NCBI GenBank assembly: GCA_016716665.1
Contig: JADJVH010000009.1
Location: 1 to 64,000 of the forward strand
Source: Candidatus Opimibacter iunctus
GTDB taxonomy: Bacteria; Bacteroidota; Bacteroidia; Chitinophagales; Saprospiraceae
Reading direction: 5' to 3'
Length of the DNA stretch: 64,000 nucleotides
Shown here: positions 54,504-62,300 of the stretch, piece after piece
Layout: each line of letters starts with the position of its first letter
Position numbering within the stretch: position 1 is the first letter of the stretch
Translations under genes and position numbers: made by a program
The notes under the pieces: generated by a model
Seen by the model: the letters and a program-made list of their open reading frames with translations, nothing else
What the model was told of the DNA's origin: nothing
Databases searched by the model: none

Positions 54504-54769
54504 CAGGATTTTATTGCACAACTAAACCTGCATGCCAGGGTATCCGCATACAAACTTCCAAAGATGGCACCGATCACGGTACCCCAAATTGCGGAAGACA
54601 TGATCACAAAACCCTGGAATACTTCACCATTCGGCCGGAGTTGATGCAACGAAAGATCAGCACCGGAAATGACCACGGTATCAAATCCAAACAGGAATCC
54701 AGCAAGGGCGACAGTGATGGACCAGAAGAATATTTTACGATGCCTGATCCGCTTATTTTTTAGCCCGTA
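54504..54769 (-). pseudogene. MFS sugar transporter, N-terminal fragment
   Basis: An open minus-strand segment reads WSITVALAGFLFGFDTVVIS, GADLSLHQL, then a second helix FQGFVIMSSAIWGTVIGAIF and the first motif-A region GSLYADTLACR, before stopping at 54504. These are the first two helices of a sugar-porter MFS transporter (FGFDTxVISG is diagnostic). The normal start codon is missing and the other ten helices are absent, so it is a remnant. It sits upstream of, and divergent from, the SGLT-type transporter gene, which may have replaced its function. Confidence 0.65.
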
Positions 54770-55051
54770 AATCTAACAGGATAGTGGCAAGTTTTGCTTT
54801 GAGCTGAAAATTTCAGGTCCTTTTCAAGATGTGAGAAGACCATAAAATCGACTTAAGTATGCGATGCATTTGTTTGAGCCAATTAAAAGTCCTAATATTC
54901 GCAGGAATGGAGGAAAGCAAAGGCTGATCCATTGTGCCGGCTTAAGGGAGAACAAAATCTGCATTTATCATATACGATAAATATTTAATGTGTTTTTCTG
55001 CAGGTAGGCAGCGCAAGACGAAAGATTAATCATCATTACAACCAGTACTAC
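54770..55051. other. Upstream region of the SGLT-type transporter
   Basis: About 280 bases. It holds the dyad at 54963-54982 and otherwise no clear gene, repeat or terminator. The promoter of the transporter must lie here. Confidence 0.4.
54963..54982 (+). promoter_or_regulatory. Dyad ATTTATC-N6-GATAAAT upstream of SGLT-type gene
   Basis: Perfect seven-base arms ATTTATC and GATAAAT around ATATAC, about 70 bases before the transporter start at 55052. The size and symmetry fit a dimeric repressor or activator site, possibly a sugar-responsive one. No regulator gene is adjacent. Confidence 0.4.
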
Positions 55052-56758
55052 ATGAATAAAGCACTTCAGACCCAGGACTATATCGTGTTCCTGATCTATT
55101 TTGTAGCCGTGGCCAGCTATGGCTGGTGGGTCTATTACAACAAGAAGAAAGCAAAGACTACCTCTACAGAATTTTTCCTCGCCGAAGGTCAACTGACCTG
55201 GTGGGCTATCGGGGCCTCACTCATTGCTTCAAATATCTCTGCCGAGCAGTTTATAGGCATGAGCGGCAATGGCTTCCGCCTTGGGCTTGCCATTGCCAGT
55301 TATGAGTGGTTAGCAGCAGTGTCATTGGTTATCGTTGCGGTGTTCTTTATGCCGGTGTATCTCAAAAACCGCATCTTCACGATGCCACAGTTTCTAAAGA
55401 CACGCTACAATGAAACCGTGGCCATGATCATGGCAATCTTCTGGTTGTTCCTGTACATCTTTGTCAACCTTACCTCCATTTTGTATCTCGGTACGCTGGC
55501 GATCAACAACCTGACCGGGGGTGAAGGCTTTCACCTGATCATGATCGGCCTTGCGGTCTTTGCGCTCATCATCACCCTCGGTGGGATGAAGGTGATCGGG
55601 TATACGGATGTTATCCAGGTGTTGGTATTGCTGATAGGAGGATTGATTACATCCTACATCGCCTTGACTGTTGTCAGTCAGAAGTTTGGATTGGGTTCTG
55701 ATGCGCTTGCAGGTTTCAATCAGTTGCTGAAGGTAGCCCCAGAGCATTTTGATATGATCTTTGACAAGCCTGACGCCAACTCAACACCGGAGCAAATCAA
55801 TCATTACTCCAGTCTGCCGGGTCTGGCTATGCTGGTCGCTGGTATGTGGGTCGCTAATCTCAATTACTGGGGTTGCAATCAATATATCACGCAGCGTGCA
55901 CTTGGGGCTGATCTCAAGACGGCGCGTACCGGTATTTTATTTGCCTCTTTCCTCAAACTCCTGATGCCTTTGTTAGTCGTGCTCCCGGGTATCGCAGCTT
56001 ATGTTCTGTACAAGAATGGTGAACTCCAGGCACAGATGATGACCAATGGTGAATTCAGGGAAGACAATGCATACTCTGCTGTACTTGGCTTCCTGCCCAC
56101 CGGGCTCAGGGGATTATCAATGGCCGCATTGACTGCTGCTATTGTGGCTTCCCTTGCCGGAAAAGCAAATAGCATCTCGACCATATTTACACTGGATATC
56201 TATAAGAAGTATATCAACAGGGAATCATCTGATACCAGGATGGTCTGGACAGGACGTCTCATGGTGGTAGCTTCCCTGGTCATTGCTATTGCAGTCAACT
56301 GGAACGATACACTCGGTATCGGAGGCAAAGGCGGATTTGAATTTATTCAAAAGTACACCGGCTATATATCACCCGCAATCTTCCCTGTGTTCCTCTTCGG
56401 GTTTTTCTGGAAGAAGACAACATCCAATGCGGCCATTGCAGGTATCATCGGCGGCGTAGTACTGGCTATATTGTTTGACAAATTCCTCCCCGGTATTGCA
56501 GGCAATGAAACATGGTTGTACACGGCCTACCTCAATGGGGATGGTGCATACGAAATTCCTTTCCTCATCCAGATGGGCTGGGTATTTTTCTTTACGACCC
56601 TCCTGATTATTGTAGTGAGCCTGCTTGATGTCAAAGGCCGGGCTAATGTAAAAGCACTCGAGGTAGACAAGGCGATGAACAAGGTCTCCAATACTCATCT
56701 GGCCATGATCGTTGTGATCCTCCTGCTGGTAGCTGTTATCTACGCCAGGTTCTGGTAG
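55052..56758 (+). CDS. SGLT-type sodium/solute symporter (SSS family)
   Basis: A 568-residue inner-membrane symporter with about 14 helices. SSS hallmarks are EFFLAEGQLTWWAIGASLIA SNISAEQFIGMSG (core helix 1), AGMWVANLNYWGCNQYITQR (the SGLT-type motif with the Gln/Asn-rich sugar site), ALTAAIVASLAGKANSIST with the Na+-site Ser residues, and an extra C-terminal helix (MIVVILLLVAVIYARFW). The NYWGCNQYI pattern is that of glucose/galactose and myo-inositol carriers, so sugar uptake is likely. A decayed MFS sugar porter lies just upstream. Confidence 0.85.
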   Translation: MNKALQTQDYIVFLIYFVAVASYGWWVYYNKKKAKTTSTEFFLAEGQLTWWAIGASLIASNISAEQFIGMSGNGFRLGLAIASYEWLAAVSLVIVAVFFMPVYLKNRIFTMPQFLKTRYNETVAMIMAIFWLFLYIFVNLTSILYLGTLAINNLTGGEGFHLIMIGLAVFALIITLGGMKVIGYTDVIQVLVLLIGGLITSYIALTVVSQKFGLGSDALAGFNQLLKVAPEHFDMIFDKPDANSTPEQINHYSSLPGLAMLVAGMWVANLNYWGCNQYITQRALGADLKTARTGILFASFLKLLMPLLVVLPGIAAYVLYKNGELQAQMMTNGEFREDNAYSAVLGFLPTGLRGLSMAALTAAIVASLAGKANSISTIFTLDIYKKYINRESSDTRMVWTGRLMVVASLVIAIAVNWNDTLGIGGKGGFEFIQKYTGYISPAIFPVFLFGFFWKKTTSNAAIAGIIGGVVLAILFDKFLPGIAGNETWLYTAYLNGDGAYEIPFLIQMGWVFFFTTLLIIVVSLLDVKGRANVKALEVDKAMNKVSNTHLAMIVVILLLVAVIYARFW

Positions 56759-57000
56759 TGGGTAGAATATAATTGGATATAGAGACACGATAATCCGTGT
56801 CGTTACAAAAGTAGAGACGCGATTAATCGCGTCTCTACTTTTGTAACAAGGTGGATTTGTGTCATGCATCCTGTGCGTATTCATCGCGTCTCTACTTTTG
56901 TAACAAGGTGGATCATTGTGATGCATTCTGTGCCAATTGATCGCCTCTCTGCTTTTTTATTTTAATTCCTTTGTCTTTCATCCCTACCCAACGCGATGTC
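56759..57000. repeat. Palindromic GAGACGCGATTAATCGCGTCTC repeat cluster
   Basis: Contains a perfect 36-base palindrome at 56807-56842 (arm AAAAGTAGAGACGCGATT), identical to 4492-4527. Half-copies follow with the shared phrase CTACTTTTGTAACAAGGTGG (twice, about 56834 and 56894), plus two degraded copies near 56780-56802 and 56938-56958. The T run after the main palindrome could end transcription of the symporter gene. Confidence 0.75.
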
Positions 57001-57058
57001 ATCCGGCTGCCGTCTTAGCCAAAAGAGAGTATCTCTTTCACGTCTAAACCCAATCTGT

Positions 57059-57979
57059 ATGAAGCACATCTACACCTGTAAAGTATTGGCTGCTGTCCAG
57101 TTCCTTCTTTTTTCTATACTCATGCCTTTGAGTGCGCAGCAAAACGGGGGATTTGAAAACTGGTCCCCTTCCGGGAGCCCGCCACCTTTCGACTGGAAGT
57201 TTCCAACTGGCTGGACTACTACAAATGCTACTACAGAATTTATCACCGCCGGTGTCAGGCGTGTCACGGATGTGCATAGCGGGACGTATGCGGCGGAGAT
57301 AAAGACACTCAATGTATTCGGTACCAACAGGCGCTCACAACTGGCATTGGGTCTTTGTAAGCTCAATTATCCGGAGTACAGGATAGAACCATTTACAGGA
57401 GGAGAGGCATTGACTTCGATTCCGAAGGAGGTTTCCTTTTATTACAAACTGTCTAATCTTGATTCAGCCGATGTCGCCTCCGTTGAAGTGATGATCAAAC
57501 GGCCTCCGGGTATGGCATTTGAGGATTTGGTTTTTTATGCCAGGACTGACCTTCAACCTGCCGGAGCATATACACGGATGACTATTCCGATAGGAGAGAG
57601 TGGTATTGATATAGAAACCGATTCAATACTGATAGTCTTCTCCAGCAATGGCCCAGATGCCATAGGAGCAAATGTCCTGGTGGTTGATGATGTAGCTATA
57701 GATTTTACCTCTTCCAACCAGCCCGGGCCAATCACTGATTTAATAGGAAAGGCTTATCCCAATCCAATACAGTCAACAGGTACATTGACAATTGTCAGTC
57801 CAGGATACGAAATTCATGAAGTCCACATGATGGATGCCGCAGGTAGAATAGTATCCGGTTGTCCTCATCTTGCCGGCGATGATGAAAAAATGCAGTTGAC
57901 AAACTTGCCCTCCGTCCCAGGTATATATAGCCTGCTTGTGGACAGGAAGTATTTTACACGCATAGTGGTATTGGATTAG
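57059..57979 (+). CDS. Secreted PCMD-like protein with T9SS sorting domain
   Basis: A 306-residue exported protein. Starting at ATG 57059 (MKHIYTCKVLAAVQFLLFSILMPLSAQ) gives a signal peptide; the ORF extends 21 codons further upstream without support. The mature start QNGGFENWSPSGSPPPFDW, then TGWTTTNATTEFI and VHSGTYAAEIKT, follows the pattern of putative carbohydrate-binding beta-sandwiches (PCMD-type) of Bacteroidota. The tail is a T9SS type A domain (AYPNPIQSTGTLTIVSPG, then VHMMDAAGRIVSG and GIYSLLVDRKYFTRIVVL). Converges with the ORF6N gene, overlapping it by four bases. Confidence 0.78.
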   Translation: MKHIYTCKVLAAVQFLLFSILMPLSAQQNGGFENWSPSGSPPPFDWKFPTGWTTTNATTEFITAGVRRVTDVHSGTYAAEIKTLNVFGTNRRSQLALGLCKLNYPEYRIEPFTGGEALTSIPKEVSFYYKLSNLDSADVASVEVMIKRPPGMAFEDLVFYARTDLQPAGAYTRMTIPIGESGIDIETDSILIVFSSNGPDAIGANVLVVDDVAIDFTSSNQPGPITDLIGKAYPNPIQSTGTLTIVSPGYEIHEVHMMDAAGRIVSGCPHLAGDDEKMQLTNLPSVPGIYSLLVDRKYFTRIVVLD

Positions 57980-58494
57980 GGATTCTTTTTAAATCCAATC
58001 TGCTTCCTTGACTGTTGCTGTGTCATCTGTTGATCTTTGTTCAGTAGGAAGTTTATGGCGTCATAGACATCCTTAAACTGCTGGTCATATTTGGATTCCA
58101 GTTGCTTCAGTTTATCTGTAAGATCTTTATGGGACAAGGCATATTGCCGCAGGAACACGAAGGCCCTCATGATGGCTATGTTAACCTGCTTTGCTTTTTT
58201 ACTTTTCAGTACACCCGAAAGCATGGCAACTCCCTGTTCGGTAAAAGCCAGTGGCGTGGCAGGCGAGAACTTGGCAGTTGCAGGCAAGAGGTTATCACAA
58301 TTTGTGATAACCTCTTGCCATTCTTGCTTTGAAAGTTGAAACATAAAATCTTCAGGAAACTGATCAAGATTCCTTTTAACGGCTTGTTTCAAAACCCTCG
58401 TTTCAACCTGGTACATTTCGGCCAGGTCAAAGTCCAGCATAACCTTTTGTCCCCTGATCTCATAGATGCTGGACTGGATGGTTTTCAATTCCAT
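57976..58494 (-). CDS. ORF6N-domain protein with palindrome inside the gene
   Basis: A 172-residue ORF6N-domain protein, a DNA-binding family related to KilA-N and phage antirepressors. The N-terminal block (IYEIRGQKVMLDFDLAEMYQ, VETRVLKQAVKRNLDQFPED) and FTEQGVAMLSGVL are diagnostic. The C-terminal third is a helical coil (KLKQLESKYDQQFKDVYDAI). Between them the segment EWQEVITNCDNLLPATAK is encoded by a 37-base near-perfect palindrome (58283-58319), which may be the target of the protein itself. I start it at ATG 58494 (MELKTIQSSIY); 19 upstream codons are not conserved. No phage genes are near, so it is a stand-alone regulator. It is divergent from the lipoprotein gene at 58664. Confidence 0.85.
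   Translation of the reverse strand: MELKTIQSSIYEIRGQKVMLDFDLAEMYQVETRVLKQAVKRNLDQFPEDFMFQLSKQEWQEVITNCDNLLPATAKFSPATPLAFTEQGVAMLSGVLKSKKAKQVNIAIMRAFVFLRQYALSHKDLTDKLKQLESKYDQQFKDVYDAINFLLNKDQQMTQQQSRKQIGFKKNP
58283..58319. promoter_or_regulatory. 37-base palindrome inside the ORF6N gene
   Basis: Arms GGCAAGAGGTTATCACAA and TTGTGATAACCTCTTGCC are exact complements around a single T. It is entirely within the ORF6N coding sequence. It could be a binding site for the encoded protein or a strong mRNA hairpin. It has no T run, so it is not a simple terminator. Confidence 0.6.
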
Positions 58495-58590
58495 GGTGAA
58501 ACATTTCCGGTGAAGCAATAGAATTGAAATATAGGGTGTTTCCGAATGCAATAGGGTAGTAAGGAGATTTCTTTCGCCACTTCTTAATTA

Positions 58591-58631
58591 AAAGATAAAG
58601 TTGTCTTTAATAAGAATACCCCTTAATTTTG
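58591..58631 (+). promoter_or_regulatory. Dyad plus -7 element upstream of lipoprotein gene
   Basis: AAAGATAAAGTTGTCTTT (58591-58608) shares its 18-base pattern with the norCB dyad at 44889-44906. The TTG within it (58601-58603) lies 20 bases from a perfect Bacteroidota -7 element, TAATTTTG (58624-58631), so the dyad covers the -33 region of a likely promoter. The lipoprotein start is 32 bases further on. Confidence 0.6.
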
Positions 58632-58663
58632 AAGGAATCAGTTTCACCTTAAAGTAGTCCGAT

Positions 58664-59065
58664 ATGAAAAATTATGCAGGAATCATTTTCGCAATATTGC
58701 TATTGGCCATAGGTTGCGAAAAGGACGATTCACCATCCGATACATTTTCCAATTCCCTGACCCTTGGAACGGGTTTAAATCCTTCCAATCTATTTGAGCT
58801 CACGGGCGAGGGAACTTCATTTCCAGCCGGCAGCCTGATCTATTTCAGGCTCGAAAGCAAGGAGGATATGGCAGGATCCCCGGTGAGGATCAATATCAAG
58901 GCAGCAGGTAGTGACATAGATAACATCGATTATCCAGTCCTTCAGGAATATGGCCACATCTACCTTTCTTCCTTTACAGCACCTGTGCCAGGAAATTATA
59001 CCGCTACCGGTATCCTGACCACAGGAAATAAGACTATTGCCACGATCACATTTATTACGCAATAG
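58664..59065 (+). CDS. Small lipoprotein under a nor-like dyad
   Basis: A 133-residue lipoprotein. The lipobox Cys is residue 18 (LLLAIGC). The mature part is an all-beta domain of about 105 residues (SLTLGTGLNPSNLFELTGEG, GSLIYFRLESKEDMAGSPVR, YIYLS-type strands, then GNYTATGILTTGNKTIATIT), like small Ig- or transthyretin-type folds. Function is unknown. The interest is in its promoter: an 18-base dyad in the -33 region matches the one before norCB, which suggests nitric-oxide or redox control. It is divergent from the ORF6N gene, 169 bases away. Confidence 0.65.
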   Translation: MKNYAGIIFAILLLAIGCEKDDSPSDTFSNSLTLGTGLNPSNLFELTGEGTSFPAGSLIYFRLESKEDMAGSPVRINIKAAGSDIDNIDYPVLQEYGHIYLSSFTAPVPGNYTATGILTTGNKTIATITFITQ

Positions 59066-59328
59066 ACGCTGGCACAGTACATTGAGCGAAAAGTGGATTT
59101 TTGGGATTGTCTTTACCCCATAAAGCCCGGAAAGGTTCTGTTTAGGCTGGTTTCAGGCGATTTCAAAACATCTATTTACCAGTGAATTAAAATGCTTAAT
59201 TTGTACGCCCCAGTGGGTAGCTTTTTGGCCATCGCAGGAAGAAGTTCCTGGTTCGCCTGTAAGTTGATTCATTGGGCTGGAGCTTTACTCCCTGAATCCC
59301 GTTTATTAAACCTCCCAACCTTGATTTT
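59066..59328. other. Intergenic, nothing recognised
   Basis: About 260 bases between two plus-strand genes. It should hold the promoter of the FN3 protein. I see no repeat or strong hairpin. Confidence 0.35.
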
Positions 59329-62300
59329 ATGAAAAACCTCCCACGTTTCAACTCACTTTTCTTTTTCCTATTTTCTCTTCTTCTCCATACCGGTTTGCAC
59401 GCTTCAGGTGCCTTGTCCCCAGGTACGGATGTTTCAATCTCCAGATCGACTGATGTCATTGTTGCTGCACCTCCTGTATGCAATACACCGACCTGGCCCA
59501 CCACCTCCAATATCACAAATAATTCTGCCACCTTTAGTTGGGACCCTGTCTATGGTGCCCAGAGTTATGCGGTGCAGACCCGCACACCAAATGGCACCTG
59601 GTATACCGTACCTGGAAGCCCTTTTACAACCGCATACGCTACAGTAAGCTGGTTCCTTCCAAATACCACTTATGAATGGCGGGTCAGGACCAACTGCTCC
59701 GGTGGAGAAACCAGTGCCTGGACTTATCCGGTCACATTTACTACAACAGGATGGTCTGCCTGCAATGCACCAGACTGGCTTTCGACTACGGGTATTTCCC
59801 AGACGACTGCTACATTTGATTGGGAGCCGATCAGCGGAGCCACCAGTTATTCGCTTCAGTACCGACTAGCCAATAATGGGAGCTGGATTACCATTTCCGG
59901 AGGTCCATGGACACAGACATGGTACACCATCACCGGTCTGCAACCAGGTACAGCCTATGAATGGCATGTAAAATCAAATTGCCCCAATGGAATGTCAAGT
60001 GGCTGGTCATACAGCGCAGCCTTCACCACCTTAGGCGGCATGCCATGCAGCATGCCAACATGGCCTGTCACCAGTAATATCACCAATACTTCCGCAACAT
60101 TTAGCTGGGAAGAATCCTGGGGTGCTGACGGGTATACAGTACAATACCGTCTGCCAAATGGCACTTGGTACAATGTAGCTGGCAGCCCGACCAACAATCT
60201 CTGGATCACTGCCAATGGCCTGACACCAAATACAACCTATGAATGGCGTGTTCGCGCCAACTGCTGGGGCGGCCAATATAGTAACTGGACATACCCTGTT
60301 ACATTTACTACTACAGGATCATCTTATTGTTACGCGCCTGATTGGTTATATACCACAAATATCACCTCGACTACTGCCACCTTTGATTGGGATCCGGTGA
60401 GTGGAGCTAATAGTTACTCCCTCCAGTACCGGCAGATCAATGGTAGCTGGTGGGATGTTCCCGGAGGTCCGTTTACCAGCACATGGTATACCATCACTGG
60501 TCTGACACCAGGAACCACCTATGAGTGGCGTGTCCGAAGCAATTGCTACAACTGGAACTATAGTGCATGGTCATATAGTGTAGCCTTTACAACCCTTGGT
60601 ATGTCTTGCAGCGTACCGACGTGGCCAGTAACCAGTAATATCACCAACACTTCCGCAACATTTAGCTGGGAAGAATCCTGGGGTGCTGACGGGTATACAG
60701 TACAATACCGTCTTCCAAATGGCACATGGTATACTGTAGCTGGCAGCCCGACCAACAATCTCTGGATCACTGCCAATGGCCTGACACCAAATACAACCTA
60801 TGAATGGCGTGTTCGCGCCAACTGCTGGGGCGGCCAATATAGTAACTGGACATACCCTGTTACATTTACCACCACAGGATCATCTTATTGTTATGCGCCT
60901 GATTGGTTATATACCACAAATATCACCTCGACTACTGCCACCTTTGATTGGGATCCCGTCAGTGGAGCTAATAGTTACTCCCTCCAGTACCGGCAGATCA
61001 ATGGCTCCTGGTGGGATGTTCCCGGAGGTCCGTTTACCAGTACATGGTATACCATCACTGGTCTGACACCAGGAACCACCTATGAGTGGCGTGTCCGAAG
61101 CAATTGCTACAACTGGAACTATAGTGCATGGTCATATAGTGTAGCCTTTACAACCCTTGGTATGTCTTGCAGCGTACCGACGTGGCCAGTAACCAGTAAT
61201 ATCACCAACACTTCCGCAACATTTAGCTGGGAAGAATCCTGGGGTGCTGATGGGTATACAGTACAATACCGTCTTCCAAATGGCACATGGTATACTGTGG
61301 CTGGAAGCCCAACCAACAATACCTGGATCATTGCATACGGACTGAGTCCAAACACAACCTATGAATGGCGTGTTCGCGCTAACTGCTGGGGTGGACAATA
61401 TAGTGACTGGACATACCCGGTGACGTTTACCACTACAGGTACATACTATTGTACTGCACCTGATTGGTTGTATACTACCAATATTACATCAACCTCTGCC
61501 ACATTTGATTGGGACGAGGTCAGTGGAGCAAATAGCTACTCGCTCCAATACCGTCTTGCCAATGGCACCTGGTGGGAAGTTCCAGGCGGACCATTTACCA
61601 GCACATGGTATACTATCAACGGCCTGACGCCTGGTACGACATACGAATGGCGTGTCCGAAGCAATTGCTACAATTGGAACTATAGTGCATGGTCTTATAG
61701 TGTGACCTTTACCACATTAGGTGCATCATGCAATACACCTACCTGGCCTGTCACGAGCAACATCACCAATACATCAGCCACCTTTAGCTGGGATGAAGTA
61801 TGGGGTGCTGAAAGCTATACCGTGCAGACAAGGTTGCCAAACGGAACATGGTATACCATTCCAAATAGTCCAACCCTGGGTACATGGGTTACGGTCAATG
61901 GCTTTAATCCAAATACAACATACGAATGGCGCGTACGTGCCAATTGCTGGGGTGGATCATATAGTAATTGGACCTATCCTGTAGTGTTTACCACGACCGG
62001 ATCTTATTACTGCAATGCACCAAATTGGTTATATACATCAAATATTACTTTGTCTTCCGCAACTTTTGGATGGGAACCTGTCAGTGGAGCTGTAAGTTAT
62101 TCTGTCCAATGGCGGCTTGCAAGTAGTGGGACATGGTATGACCTGGCCGGTGGCCCGTTCTACAATACGTGGGTCAATGTTCAAGGGTTCCAACCCAATA
62201 CTACGTATGAGTGGCGGGTTCGCAGCAACTGTTCTAACTGGTCATACAGTGCCTGGTCTTACAGCTTAAGTTTCACAACCATTGGAGGAAGTAATTGCAG

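Noticed and set aside
54459..54644. Plus-strand ORF of 61 residues
   Set aside because: It is the complementary strand of the MFS pseudogene and has no own features.
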